A DNA stretch of 64,000 nucleotides from Streptomyces sp. AP-93 (GCF_022808175.1 NZ_JALGBX010000004.1:207446-271445); one strand, 5' to 3'. Shown: positions 1 through 8,782, counted from the stretch's first letter. The notes: a model not told the origin generated them from the sequence alone. A program made the numbers and translations.

Positions 1-195
1 CACGATCCGCCGGCCGCCGACGCCCGGGGCGAGGGACACCGGGCCGGGGGTGATCTGCGGCCCGCCCGCCTGGACCCGGTTCTTCTCCTCGGCGTGCGAG
101 GAGGCCCGCACGACGGCGAGCGCACCGATGGCGGCGAGCAGGACGACTCCGCAGACGAGGATCAGGATCCGGCGCTGGAGGGGCATACCGAACAC
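1..195 (-). CDS. N-terminal end of a membrane-anchored/secreted protein, probably TolB-like (partial)
   Basis: The 5' end of a minus-strand gene that continues beyond the left edge; 65 codons are visible. The product begins with a short basic stretch (LQRR) and one hydrophobic segment (about residues 8-27) of signal-peptide or anchor type, followed by an export-type polar linker. The GTG at 195 is preferred over the in-frame ATG at 186 because GGAGGTAA lies about 8 nt upstream of the GTG. From memory, Streptomyces TolB-like beta-propeller proteins start similarly, but the propeller itself is outside the window, so the assignment is tentative. It is divergent from the esterase gene at 447. Confidence 0.55.
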   Translation of the reverse strand, partial: MFGMPLQRRILILVCGVVLLAAIGALAVVRASSHAEEKNRVQAGGPQITPGPVSLAPGVGGRRIV

Positions 196-382
196 GGACG
201 TTACCTCCGGACAGAGGGCTGGGGCGGCGCGGAGGTACCGTACCGATCGGCATGTGCAGAGGCCAGGGACAGCCGGCGAACAGACCGGAACTCGGCGGCA
301 CCCATTTCGCGCCGGGCAACGCGCTCCCCTCCGGAACCCCAAGAGACGTAAAAGTCGGGAACCCCTGGGCACGTACGCTCAT

Positions 383-396
383 CTTTCGATCGAAAG
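383..396. promoter_or_regulatory. 14-bp perfect palindrome, candidate operator
   Basis: CTTTCGATCGAAAG reads identically on both strands. It lies in the divergent intergenic region, about 50 bp before the esterase start at 447. A regulatory role is inferred from symmetry and position only. Confidence 0.35.
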
Positions 397-446
397 CAGT
401 CCCACTCCGCCCCCACGGGGCAGCACCAGCCGGAGAGCAACCGCAC

Positions 447-1673
447 ATGTCGCACGCACCCGACGGACAGCAGCAGCCGTACCGCTCGGAAGGGCCCTAC
501 CCGCAGCAGCCCTACGGCGAGCCGTACGGGCAGCCGTACGGACAGCCGTACGGACAGCCGTACGGGCAGCCGTACGGGCAGCCCCCCGCGGAGCCGCGCC
601 GGCCGTCCCGGGTCCGGCGGTGGGTGATCGCGGGTGCCTCCGTCCTCGCGCTCGCGGCCGTCGCCTCGCTCGTGATGAGCCACTACGAGATACCGCCCTT
701 CACCGACAAGGGCGACGCCGTCTCCTTCGGGCAGCTGCCGCCGTCCGGCTCCGCCGGGGGCGACACCGGCGGAGCGTCGGCCGCGACGCCGCCGCCGAAC
801 TCGAAGATGTCGATGCCCACCGGCCCGGCGGCCGCCTTCAAGAACTCGATGACCCTGCCCGACGGCACGCACGTCGCCGTCACCACGCTGGACGGCAAGA
901 AGTCCGGGTTCAAGGGCAAGGTCTGGGTGTGGGCGCCCAAGGAGTACAACGACCCGAAGTTCGCCAAGAGCGGCTTCCCGGTCATGATCGCGCTGCCCGG
1001 CGGCGCCGGTTACCCGAACAACTACTGGATGGGCACCGACCTGGGCCTCCAGACCAGCATCAGCAAGTGGTACTCCCAGGGGAAGAGCAAGCCCTTCATC
1101 CTGGCCATGCCGGTGCTGAACCCGGGCCCGGACGACAAGGGCATCTACTGGGACGGCTCCGACATCCCGGGCCAGCCCAAGATGGGCACCTGGCTCACCG
1201 ACGACGTGCCGGACCTGATGCGGCAGAACTTCCGCACGGTCAAGTCCCGTGACGGCTGGGCCTACATGGGCTCCTCCACCGGCGGGTTCGCCAGCCTGAA
1301 GGCCGTGCTGAAGCACCCGGAGAAGTTCAAGGCCGCGATCTGCTCCGGCCCCGACATCGTTCCCGACTCCTCCCTGTGGAAGGGCCACGACAAGGAGAAG
1401 GCGGAGAACAACCCCGAGCTGCTCGCCAAGGCGCTGATCGGCAAGAAGGGCAGCCCGGACGTCTACCTGGCCTTCCAGGTCGGCACCAACGAGAGCAACA
1501 AGAACACCCTGCCGAACGTGCAGAAGTTCATCGCCGACTACGGCAAGGGGCCGATCCACACCAACCTGAGGATCATCCAGGGCGGCCAGCACAACGCCAA
1601 GACCTACGTGCCCAACATGGGCGAGGGGCCGATCCAGTTCATCAGCAAGGTCATGGAAGGACCCGTCGAGTAG
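447..1673 (+). CDS. Membrane-anchored alpha/beta-hydrolase (putative esterase family)
   Basis: 408 aa. The start is set by GGAGAG about 9 nt upstream of ATG 447. The N-terminus is cytoplasmic and carries a YGQP tetrapeptide repeat, encoded by five to six 12-bp units (cagccgtacggg and variants, about 517-577). A single transmembrane helix follows (about residues 55-75), then a low-complexity linker and an extracellular esterase domain. The nucleophile elbow GSSTGG lies near residue 273 and an oxyanion-type LPGGAGYP loop near 190, typical of the putative esterase/antigen-85-like superfamily. The YGQP head resembles proline-rich N-termini of other actinobacterial surface proteins. The substrate is unknown. 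The 3' end overlaps the convergent carboxylesterase by 23 bp. Confidence 0.75.
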   Translation: MSHAPDGQQQPYRSEGPYPQQPYGEPYGQPYGQPYGQPYGQPYGQPPAEPRRPSRVRRWVIAGASVLALAAVASLVMSHYEIPPFTDKGDAVSFGQLPPSGSAGGDTGGASAATPPPNSKMSMPTGPAAAFKNSMTLPDGTHVAVTTLDGKKSGFKGKVWVWAPKEYNDPKFAKSGFPVMIALPGGAGYPNNYWMGTDLGLQTSISKWYSQGKSKPFILAMPVLNPGPDDKGIYWDGSDIPGQPKMGTWLTDDVPDLMRQNFRTVKSRDGWAYMGSSTGGFASLKAVLKHPEKFKAAICSGPDIVPDSSLWKGHDKEKAENNPELLAKALIGKKGSPDVYLAFQVGTNESNKNTLPNVQKFIADYGKGPIHTNLRIIQGGQHNAKTYVPNMGEGPIQFISKVMEGPVE

Positions 1674-3198
1674 TCGCCCCGCCCACGCGCACCGGCTCCT
1701 CGCGCCCCTGCTCCTCGCTCCCGGGCTCCGCACCCACCGGCTCCCCGTGCACCGGCCCGCCGAACACCTTCGGCGGGCCGTCGCCGTTCCAGGGCGCCCA
1801 GCCCGGGTCCCCCTCGACGGCGAAGCGCACCCAGGCCGCGTGCATCTGCGCGGCCAGTTCCCGAGGGGCGTCCGGTCCGGCCAGCCAGGACGCCTCGGGC
1901 ACGTCCAGGGTGTCGAAGACGAAGCCCAGCTCCAGGGCGTGGCAGGACCCGAGGCCCGCGACCCCGGACGGCCACGCGAACTCGTACACGAAGCTCGGCG
2001 CGCTCCGCCCGGCGGCGCCCGCCAGCACGCGCAGCGGATCGCGCAGCAGCCGGTCGGTGAGCAGGTGGCCGAGGAGGTCGGCCGGTCCCGCGCCCGGCCG
2101 CTCGGCGCGCAACGCCCGTACGGCGGCCCGGTCCTTGCCGGAGCGGATCCGGCCCAGGGCCACGGACAGCGGCCCCAGCCGGTCCAGCAGCCGCATCGTG
2201 CCGGTCGGGGCCAGCCAGAGCCGGTACTCCTCGGCGGTCCAGCCCAGCAGCAGCGGTACGTCGCCCCGCGCGGCCGCCGCTTCGAGCGGATCGAGCGGCA
2301 GTGTCTGCGGGTCGGCGACCAGGCCGAAGGCGGGCCCGCCGAGCAGCGGTGAGGAACGGCGCAGTACGGCCGCCTGGGCGGCGAGCAGGTCGGGCAGGGC
2401 CGTCCGGGTGAAGGCCTCGGCGGTGGCGGGCACCTTGAGCAGTGCGGCCATCCGCCGGACCATGGTGCGCACCCGGTCCCGCGGCAGCGCTTCGGGGGCG
2501 CCGCTCTGCAGGACGGCCTGGTGGAAGAGGCCGGCGGCCCGGGGTGCGGCGAGCAGGGCGCCGATGCTGATGGCCCCGGCGGACTCCCCGAAGACGGTGA
2601 CACGGGCGGGGTCGCCGCCGAAGGCCGCGATGTTCTCCCGTACCCAGGCCAGGGCGGCGATCTGGTCGAGCAGCCCGCGGTTGGCGGGGGCGTCGGGGAA
2701 GAGGCCGTAGCCGAGGACGCCCAGGCGGTAGTTGACGGAGACGAGCACCACCCCGTCGCGGGCGAAGGCGGAGCCGTCGTAGACGGGCACGGCCGAGGAG
2801 CCCCGGGTGAGGGCGCCGCCGTGGATCCACACCATGACCGGCAGCCGGGCCGCGGGCATCTCCTTCCCGACGGGGGCCGGGGTCCACACGTTGAGGTTCA
2901 GGCAGTCGTCCCCGGGAACGTCGGGGTCCGGCAGCAGCGCGGCGAACGCCTCGGGGTAGGGCACCTTGGGCGCGGTGGGCCCGTACGCTCCCGCGTCGCG
3001 CACGCCGTCCCAGGCCTCGGGGGGCTCGGGCGCGGCGAACCGGAGGGGCCCGACGGGCGGGGCGGCGTAGGGGATCCCCCGGAAGACGGCGATGCCGCCC
3101 GGCCCGGTCCTGCCCTCGACCTCGCCGTAGGCGGTCCGGACCCGAGGGCGGGGACGGGGACGGGGACGGTCCGGGGTCTCGTTCGCCGCTGCGGCCAT
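1651..3198 (-). CDS. Type-B carboxylesterase
   Basis: 515 aa, the usual size of the carboxylesterase/lipase type-B family, which hydrolyses carboxylic esters. The nucleophile motif FGESAGA and the N-terminal signature FRGIPYAAPPVGPLRF are present. The probable catalytic His is in CHALELGFVFDT near the C-terminus. No signal peptide is evident, so a cytoplasmic enzyme is likely. The ATG at 3198 is chosen because CAGGAGG lies 6-8 nt upstream; a longer in-frame reading toward 3636 has no ribosome-binding site and is arginine/proline-rich. It converges on the esterase at 447-1673. Confidence 0.85.
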   Translation of the reverse strand: MAAAANETPDRPRPRPRPRVRTAYGEVEGRTGPGGIAVFRGIPYAAPPVGPLRFAAPEPPEAWDGVRDAGAYGPTAPKVPYPEAFAALLPDPDVPGDDCLNLNVWTPAPVGKEMPAARLPVMVWIHGGALTRGSSAVPVYDGSAFARDGVVLVSVNYRLGVLGYGLFPDAPANRGLLDQIAALAWVRENIAAFGGDPARVTVFGESAGAISIGALLAAPRAAGLFHQAVLQSGAPEALPRDRVRTMVRRMAALLKVPATAEAFTRTALPDLLAAQAAVLRRSSPLLGGPAFGLVADPQTLPLDPLEAAAARGDVPLLLGWTAEEYRLWLAPTGTMRLLDRLGPLSVALGRIRSGKDRAAVRALRAERPGAGPADLLGHLLTDRLLRDPLRVLAGAAGRSAPSFVYEFAWPSGVAGLGSCHALELGFVFDTLDVPEASWLAGPDAPRELAAQMHAAWVRFAVEGDPGWAPWNGDGPPKVFGGPVHGEPVGAEPGSEEQGREEPVRVGGATTRRVLP

Positions 3199-3319
3199 CG
3201 CGTCCTCCTGGTGTCGGGGCTCCTCGGGGTCGGGGCTCCCCGCCGGTCGCACGGTCGCACAGGCATGCGCGGGGTGACAAGGCGTGACCCCGCCGGGGGC
3301 GCGCCGGGTTGGGCGGGGC

Positions 3320-3718
3320 ATGCGATCCCTGTCTCTCCCCCACACCATGCGCAGCCTCGTCCGGGCCGGATCGGTCCCCGTCCTGCTGCTGGCGGCCACG
3401 GCCGCGGCCGGAGCGGCGGCCGGCGGCAGCGCGTACGCGGCCGACGGCCCGACCGCCGCCCTCGGGACCCCGACGGCCACCGGGCCCGCCTTCCAGTACC
3501 TGGGCACGGACGACCGCCCGCACGGCATCGACTCCGCCAAGGGCTGTGTGGAGGCCCTGGGCGGCGGCGGGCGGGCGGTGACGAACAAGACCGGGAGCTC
3601 GGTGGCCCTGTACCGGGAGCCGGGCTGTGTGGGCACCCCGGTGGCGGAACTGGCACCGGGCGCGGTGATGCCGGTGCGCCCCTACTTCTCCTCCGTCCGC
3701 TTCTCGGCCACCTCGTAG
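3320..3718 (+). CDS. Small secreted protein of unknown function
   Basis: About 132 aa with a clear Sec signal peptide (VRAGSVPVLLLAATAAAG and an Ala-rich cleavage region ending near AYA-ADG). The mature part is about 95 aa with two cysteines (KGCVEAL and PGCVGTP) that could form a disulfide. I do not recognise a family. The start is uncertain: ATG 3320 has a weak GGGCGGGG upstream, ATG 3347 gives a shorter leader, and GTG 3284 a longer one. It is divergent from the carboxylesterase and is followed by a hairpin terminator. Confidence 0.6.
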   Translation: MRSLSLPHTMRSLVRAGSVPVLLLAATAAAGAAAGGSAYAADGPTAALGTPTATGPAFQYLGTDDRPHGIDSAKGCVEALGGGGRAVTNKTGSSVALYREPGCVGTPVAELAPGAVMPVRPYFSSVRFSATS

Positions 3719-3729
3719 TCCGGAATCGG

Positions 3730-3750
3730 CCGGTGGTCCTGGACCACCGG
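3730..3750 (+). terminator. Hairpin terminator after the small secreted protein gene
   Basis: CCGGTGGTCC and GGACCACCGG are perfect inverted arms around one central T, starting 12 nt after the stop codon at 3718. There is no T-run, as is common in this GC-rich background. Confidence 0.55.
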
Positions 3751-3873
3751 GCCGTCCGAGATCACCAGCGGCTCAGCGACCGTGACCCTTGGGCGCTCCC
3801 CGCGTTGTATGCCATGTCAAACGCCGCAGTTTCTGTTTCCTGTGGCACCCCCGTTCCTCTCTAGGAGATCTTG

Positions 3874-4158
3874 ATGTCGCGTATCGCGAAGGCATTCGTC
3901 ATCACCGCTGCCGCCGGTAGCGCCCTGGCCGCCGGTGCGGGTCTGGCGGCTGCCGATGCCGGAGCGCACGGTGCGGCGGTCGGCTCCCCCGGTGTCCTGT
4001 CGGGCAACCTGCTCCAGGTTCCGGTGCACGTCCCGGTCAACGTCTGCGGCAACACCGTCAACGTGATCGCCCTGCTGAACCCGGCGTTCGGCAACACCTG
4101 TGTCAACGCGTCGGGCGGCGGCGGCGGCCACCACACCGAGGGCAACTACGGCGGCTGA
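3874..4158 (+). CDS. Short chaplin (aerial hypha surface amyloid protein)
   Basis: 94 aa: a signal peptide (about residues 1-27) and one chaplin domain with the hallmark VPVHVPVNVCGNTVNVIALL stretch and the second Cys in FGNTCVN. Chaplins assemble into the hydrophobic sheath of aerial hyphae and spores; short forms have one domain and no sortase signal, as here. The ATG at 3874 follows AGGAG at a good distance. It is odd in having a 16-residue Gly/His-rich tail (GGGGGHHTEGNYGG) after the second Cys, where short chaplins I recall end almost at once. The regulators are not visible from sequence. Confidence 0.9.
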   Translation: MSRIAKAFVITAAAGSALAAGAGLAAADAGAHGAAVGSPGVLSGNLLQVPVHVPVNVCGNTVNVIALLNPAFGNTCVNASGGGGGHHTEGNYGG

Positions 4159-4174
4159 ATCGCCTGGTGACCCG

Positions 4175-4203
4175 AAGGGCCCCCGCCGACGGCGGGGGCC
4201 CTT
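4175..4203 (+). terminator. Strong rho-independent-type hairpin after the chaplin gene
   Basis: AAGGGCCCCCGCC (4175-4187) pairs perfectly with GGCGGGGGCCCTT (4191-4203) around a 3-nt loop, 16 nt after the chaplin stop. Confidence 0.8.
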
Positions 4204-4277
4204 CCTCGTGTCGCGTTCCTCGTGTCACTTCCGCTGCCGCCGGCTCCGCCGGGGCTCGCCCGTAGCGGCGCCGGGGC

Positions 4278-5141
4278 TCACTCGTAGCGGTAGATCCCCT
4301 GGTGGCCGAGCATCTCGCGCGGGGTGACGTCCCACGGCGGCATCGGCTCGTCGAGGGAGATCACCCGGCCGCGCTGGAGGTCACCGAGTGCGAGCGGGGC
4401 GGCGGGCAGGTAGCCGGAGTCCGGGTGCCGCTGCTGCCAGCGGTCCCAGAGCAGGTCCACGAAGGCGTGGTGCAGCCAGAAGGCCGGGTCGTTGGGGGCC
4501 GTGCCGCCGGTCATGTGGCCGCCGATCCACTGGTGCACCTTGTTGTGGTTGCGCCACTTCTCGCTCTTCGGGGCGGCCCAGCCCTCCAGTTTGTTGCGGA
4601 AGCCGCCGCGCCCGGCCGTCGAGTCCCAGGGCGAGCTGTCGTACAGCGGATCGTCGATCGCCCACTGGAGTTCGGCCCGGGTCGGCAGGCTGATCGGGTT
4701 CAGCGGCCGGCCCAGGTTGCGGGTGAGGAAGGCGGCCTCCGTGATGCCGACCGTGACCGTCCAGTTGCCCTTGCCGTAGGCGAACGGGCCGGTCATCACC
4801 TGGCGGTCGCTCTCCCGGCCGGTCCCGCCGAGGAAGTCCTCCGCCCACAGGGAGGAGGCCGGGCTGTTGTCGGTGGTCCAGTCCCAGTAGGGGACGGTGA
4901 CGCCCGCGTCGACGCTCTGGAGCCGGCGTTCGAACTCCAGCAGGTAGCGCCGGTGCCAGGGGAAGAAGGACGGCGACATGTGCCCGACGCGCAGTTTGCT
5001 GTCGCGGTCGGGGACGAAGTACTTGTCGTGGGTGCGCACGAACGCGTCGTAGGTGCCGTTGCGCTTGAGCTCGATCACGGCCGCCGTGAAGCGCTTCTTC
5101 TGCGCGCTGGTCAGGTTCTTCTGGTTCTGCCGGGTGTACAC
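4278..5141 (-). CDS. melC2: Tyrosinase (monophenol monooxygenase)
   Basis: 287 aa type-3 dicopper oxidase that oxidises tyrosine/DOPA toward melanin. Copper-A ligands are visible as His in RTHDKYF, GHMSPSFFPWHRR (two His). Copper-B ligands are in HNKVHQWIGGHM and AFWLHHAFVDLLWDRW. The length is slightly above the usual ~273 aa. The start is GTG 5141, only 6 nt after the melC1 stop, with the ribosome-binding site inside the end of melC1 (ggagtaa). It has no signal peptide of its own; MelC2 of Streptomyces is exported with the help of its Tat-bearing partner MelC1, which also delivers copper. The pair forms an operon. Confidence 0.95.
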   Translation of the reverse strand: MYTRQNQKNLTSAQKKRFTAAVIELKRNGTYDAFVRTHDKYFVPDRDSKLRVGHMSPSFFPWHRRYLLEFERRLQSVDAGVTVPYWDWTTDNSPASSLWAEDFLGGTGRESDRQVMTGPFAYGKGNWTVTVGITEAAFLTRNLGRPLNPISLPTRAELQWAIDDPLYDSSPWDSTAGRGGFRNKLEGWAAPKSEKWRNHNKVHQWIGGHMTGGTAPNDPAFWLHHAFVDLLWDRWQQRHPDSGYLPAAPLALGDLQRGRVISLDEPMPPWDVTPREMLGHQGIYRYE

Positions 5142-5147
5142 GCCCTG

Positions 5148-5534
5148 TTACTCCTGTCCCCCGTGGTGTGCGGCGGCGAACGCCAGCTGGGTGGTGCCCA
5201 GTTCGTCGACGGCCGCGCGGGCGAGTTCCAGCGGGGTCGCGTAGGACTGGAAGTGGTTGATCCCGCTGAGGTACGTGCCGTCGGAGCGCCGCATGACGTG
5301 CAGGGCACGGCCGTCGATGCGGACACTGGTCCCCGCCGGATCGACGGCGATGTGCCGGCCGCGGTACGTCTCCTCGTCCGCCGGGGTCAGCGGGGCCGGT
5401 GTGAGGGTCTGCCGGGGACGGCGGGCGCGCAGTACGGGGGCCAGCGCCGCGGCCGTGCCGGCGAACACGGCCGCGGTGAAGGCCGTACGGAGGACCGCGC
5501 GGCGGGTGAGTGGTGCGGCGGGTGCTGCGTACAT
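5148..5534 (-). CDS. melC1: Tyrosinase cofactor / copper caddie protein with Tat signal
   Basis: 128 aa. The N-terminus has a twin-arginine signal (LTRRAVLRTAFTAAVFAGTA). The mature domain contains the conserved TYRGRHI and INHFQSYATPLELARAAVDEL regions of MelC1 proteins, and a His pair near the C-terminus (AAHHGG). Known role of the family: it binds apo-tyrosinase, loads copper and carries the complex through the Tat pathway. The ATG at 5534 has GGGAG upstream. First gene of the melC operon. Confidence 0.93.
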   Translation of the reverse strand: MYAAPAAPLTRRAVLRTAFTAAVFAGTAAALAPVLRARRPRQTLTPAPLTPADEETYRGRHIAVDPAGTSVRIDGRALHVMRRSDGTYLSGINHFQSYATPLELARAAVDELGTTQLAFAAAHHGGQE

Positions 5535-5755
5535 ACGGTCTCCCTCGCTCGGTGGCCGGTGGCTACGGGTCTAACGCGGCGCGGCGGGCGAGGTCACCGG
5601 GGAGGCCCCCGCCGCTTCATGTGGTTGTAGGAGGAGCCGCTCGCCACCGGCGGCGCGGATCACCCGGTGAGCCCAACCGAACGCGCGGAGCCGGCGGCCC
5701 TGTGTGTCCCATGGGACACAAGCACGTCTTCGCGTGCGTCGTCCCCGGGAGTGCC

Positions 5756-7039
5756 ATGAGCGTGCCGTCCGATCTCCCCGACGAAGTGCCCGCACCGGGT
5801 CGGACGGGTGCACCACGTGCCGGGCGGATCGCCCTGAGCTCGGTCTCGGCGGTGCTGATCACGCTCACGTGCGTCCTCGTGCCGGTCTCCCTGCTCACCG
5901 TATGGGTGCACGGCATCGTGCTGGACACCGGCCGCTACGTGTCCACGGTCTCCCCGCTCGCCTCGGATCCGGCGATCGAGGCGGCGGCCGTCCACCGCAT
6001 CACCGAAGCCGCCGACGTCAAGGTCGACGGCGCTCAGGTCACATCGGACCTGGCGAAGTGGCTGGAGGCCCAGGGGCTGCCGCCCCGCGTGGGGACGGCG
6101 GTCAAGGCGCTGGGGCCGCAGCTGGACTCGGCCGCGGACGCGGCCGTCTCCAAGGTGGCGACCCGGTTCGTCGAGAGCGACCGGTTCGAGACCGTGTGGA
6201 CCACCGCCAACCGCGCCGCCCACGCCGCGGTGGTGCACGCGCTGACCGGTGAGGGCCGCGGTGCGGTGGGAGTGGAGGGGGGCACCGTCACCCTCGATGT
6301 CGGCGCCGCCGTGGAGACCGTCAAACAGGACCTCGTGGAGGCCGGCCTGTCCCCGGCCGAGAAGATCCCCGACGTCGACAAGCAGATGGTGCTCCTGCAG
6401 TCCGAGAAGCTGGAGAAGATCCGGGGTGCGGTCCGCCTGCTCGACGTCGTCGGCAACTGGCTGCCCGTGCTCACGGTGGTCCTCGGTGCCGCCGGAGTGC
6501 TCCTCGCCCGGCGCCGTCGACGTGCACTGGTGACCACGGCCCTCGGCGCGGCCGCCGCTTGTCTCGTCTTCGCCATCGGGCTGGCCGTCGTTCGCCACTA
6601 CTACCTCGGCCACCTGCCGGCGCAGGTCCAGTCACCGGCGGCGGCAGCGGCCGTCTTCGACACTCTGGTGCAGTTCCTGAGGGTCGGCATCCGGACCGCG
6701 CTGGTCCTCGGCGTCGTCGTGGCCCTCGGCGCCTACCTCTCCGGCGCCGGCCGCCTGCCGCGCGGCCTGCGCGGCGGTGCCGAGCGCGCGGCCGACTCCG
6801 CCGCCGGGTGGGGCGCCGCCCACGGAGTGCGCACCGGGCGCGTCGGCACCTGGGTGCAGGCGCACCGGAGCCGGCTCACCATCGGCCTACTGCTCGTCTG
6901 CGCGCTCGTGTTCGCGCTGTGGAACCACCCGACGGTGCTCACCGTCCTGCTGCTGGCCCTCGTCCTGCTGGCCGTGCTCGCCGTCCTCTCCCTGCTCGCG
7001 GCCAGTGGCCGCTGCGCCGACCGTGCCGGACAGCGGTAG
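5756..7039 (+). CDS. Multispanning membrane protein, function unknown
   Basis: 427 aa. A transmembrane helix lies near residues 25-50, followed by a long extracytoplasmic region (about 50-240) rich in charged Ala-helices. Then come three helices (about 245-340) with the Arg cluster RRRRR between two of them, and a final hydrophobic block (about 385-420). This resembles large uncharacterised Streptomyces integral membrane proteins; I do not recognise an enzymatic motif. The ATG at 5756 has GGGAG upstream; an in-frame ATG at 5711 gives an unlikely polar extension. Convergent with the YihY-type gene 10 bp away. Confidence 0.75.
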   Translation: MSVPSDLPDEVPAPGRTGAPRAGRIALSSVSAVLITLTCVLVPVSLLTVWVHGIVLDTGRYVSTVSPLASDPAIEAAAVHRITEAADVKVDGAQVTSDLAKWLEAQGLPPRVGTAVKALGPQLDSAADAAVSKVATRFVESDRFETVWTTANRAAHAAVVHALTGEGRGAVGVEGGTVTLDVGAAVETVKQDLVEAGLSPAEKIPDVDKQMVLLQSEKLEKIRGAVRLLDVVGNWLPVLTVVLGAAGVLLARRRRRALVTTALGAAAACLVFAIGLAVVRHYYLGHLPAQVQSPAAAAAVFDTLVQFLRVGIRTALVLGVVVALGAYLSGAGRLPRGLRGGAERAADSAAGWGAAHGVRTGRVGTWVQAHRSRLTIGLLLVCALVFALWNHPTVLTVLLLALVLLAVLAVLSLLAASGRCADRAGQR

Positions 7040-7049
7040 CCGCGCAACG

Positions 7050-7901
7050 TCACGGCGTTGCAGGGTCCACGGGCGTGCGGAGCAAGGCCGCCGGGCGCGG
7101 TTCGTGGGCCACCACGTAGCCGACGGCGATGGCGAGGGTGATCACGATGAAGAACGCGATGAGCCAGGACAGCAGGACGAAGACCGAGCCGAGGCTGCCG
7201 AACTGCTGCATGCTGCGATCGACGGCATGGGGCATGTAGACCCGCGACGCCACGGTCAGGAGCTGCTGCCCGAACCCGGCCAGCACCGCACCGGGCAGCA
7301 GCGGCAGCCACGGGATGCGGGAGCCGAGCAGCAGGTGCTGCGTCCACCACCACAGGAGTGTTCCGCTGGCCGCGGCGAGGGTGAAACCGGTGATCCGGCC
7401 GGTGCCGAACGCCGTCTGCACCAGCCCCTGGAACAGCAGGGCGACGAGCCAGACGACGAGCCAGGCCAGCCACCGCCAGGCGGCGACCCGGGCCTTGGCC
7501 TTGGGCAGGTGCCAGGAGCGTTCGCACGTCTTCTGAAGGGCCCGGCTGCACGCGGTCGCCGACAGCAGCGTCACCACGATTCCCACCCCGCCGGTGCTCG
7601 CGACGGCCGTGGCATCGGCGGCGGAGTAGACCGACTGCACCTGGTCAAGTGCGGCGTCCGTGAGCCCCAGTGTCGTACGGATGGACGTGACCAGCTGTTG
7701 CTGGAGCCAGTCGGGTGCGAGTGCCGCGATGACGAAGACGGCCGGCACCGCGCCGAGGAAGGCCTGGGCTGCCAGCCTGGTCGCACAGTCCAGGACCCTG
7801 ACCGCCCCGAGCTGCTCCAGGAGGCGGCCCAGCAGCGGGGTGTGCTTGCGCATCCACCCCGGGACGACGCGCATGTGAGGGATCGTCTCCGGTCCGGACA
7901 C
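7050..7901 (-). CDS. YihY/UPF0761-family inner membrane protein
   Basis: 283 aa with about six transmembrane segments. The family pattern is visible in CERSWHLPKAKARVAAWRW followed by alternating hydrophobic helices, and in the conserved final segments (LLLGSRIPWLPLLPGAVLAG and FGSLGSVFVLLSWLIAFF). Members are called YihY/BrkB/YhjD; transport functions have been proposed but are not settled. The GTG start at 7901 has GAGGAG about 8 nt upstream. Convergent with the gene at 5756-7039. Confidence 0.8.
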   Translation of the reverse strand: MSGPETIPHMRVVPGWMRKHTPLLGRLLEQLGAVRVLDCATRLAAQAFLGAVPAVFVIAALAPDWLQQQLVTSIRTTLGLTDAALDQVQSVYSAADATAVASTGGVGIVVTLLSATACSRALQKTCERSWHLPKAKARVAAWRWLAWLVVWLVALLFQGLVQTAFGTGRITGFTLAAASGTLLWWWTQHLLLGSRIPWLPLLPGAVLAGFGQQLLTVASRVYMPHAVDRSMQQFGSLGSVFVLLSWLIAFFIVITLAIAVGYVVAHEPRPAALLRTPVDPATP

Positions 7902-8003
7902 GGTGAGACTCCTCGGGGCGCGGTTCCCGGCGGCTGTGAACCGCCCTTCCCGAGAACAATGACGGAAGAGCCCGTTTCCGGCATTTCGCCACTCCCGGCG
8001 GCG

Positions 8004-8615
8004 TCAGCCCGTGGTGCGCTGGAGCCGGGGCAGGTGCAGATCGCGGAAGACCGCGGTCATGCGCAGGGCGAAGACCAGGGAAGCCGACACGGTGATGTTC
8101 GCGGTGTCCGGAACTCCGGCCCAGTGCAGGCCGAGGTAGGAGAGCGCCCCGGCGAGCGCGGCCGTCGCGTACACCTCCTCGCGCAGGAGCAGCGGCGGGA
8201 ACTCCCCGCAGAGCACGTCGCGGACGACCTCGCCGGTGACGCCCGTCAGGACGGCCAGGATGAGCACGGCGGCGGGGGTGACGTGCGCGTCGATCGCGGC
8301 GCGGGCGCCGATCACGGTGACGACGGCGAGGCCGACGGCGTCGACGACCATGAGCGCGCGCTGCGGGAGCTCCCGGCGGCGCAGGTAGAGCATGGTGGCG
8401 ACGGCGACCGATCCGATGAGGACGAGCAGCAGCCAGTCGTGCGTCCAGTAGAGCGGGTGCCGGTCGAGGATGAGGTCGCGCAGGGTCCCGCCGGAAATGC
8501 TGGCCGCGAAGGCGAGGACGAGCCCGCCGAAGGGGTCCATGTTGGCGCGGTGTGCGGCGAGGACGCCGGATGCGGCGAAGGCGGCGATGCCGAGGAGGTA
8601 GAGGGCGTGCAGCAT
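8004..8615 (-). CDS. Trimeric intracellular cation (TRIC) channel family protein (UPF0126)
   Basis: 203 aa, seven hydrophobic segments in two internal repeats, each carrying the glycine-rich motif of the UPF0126/TRIC family: SISGGTLRDLILDRHPLYW in repeat 1 and GVTGEVVRDVLCGEFPPLLL in repeat 2. Prokaryotic TRIC proteins form homotrimeric cation channels in the membrane. The ATG at 8615 follows a near-perfect AAGGAGG. Confidence 0.88.
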   Translation of the reverse strand: MLHALYLLGIAAFAASGVLAAHRANMDPFGGLVLAFAASISGGTLRDLILDRHPLYWTHDWLLLVLIGSVAVATMLYLRRRELPQRALMVVDAVGLAVVTVIGARAAIDAHVTPAAVLILAVLTGVTGEVVRDVLCGEFPPLLLREEVYATAALAGALSYLGLHWAGVPDTANITVSASLVFALRMTAVFRDLHLPRLQRTTG

Positions 8616-8700
8616 GGCGCCTCCTTCGGGGGGCGGAGCGGTACGAGGGGCCCCGTAGAGGTTGCCGGATCCGCCCCGGCGCCCGCATCGGCCGTTCGGC

Positions 8701-8739
8701 CAGGGCGGGACGGGCCAGGGCGGGACGGGACGGGACGGA
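8701..8739. repeat. GC-rich tandem repeat (cagggcgggacggg-type units)
   Basis: Two copies of the 14-mer cagggcgggacggg/c followed by short gggac units, in the spacer between the TRIC gene and the regulator gene. No function is evident. Confidence 0.5.
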
Positions 8740-8782
8740 GGTACGGATGCAGCCCCCTTGGCCCCGTCCCGGAGCCGGCGCG

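Noticed and set aside
8701-8739. Regulatory element from the cagggcgggacggg repeats
   Set aside because: The repeats are GC-biased and lie between a gene start and a gene stop without symmetry; probably drift by slippage.
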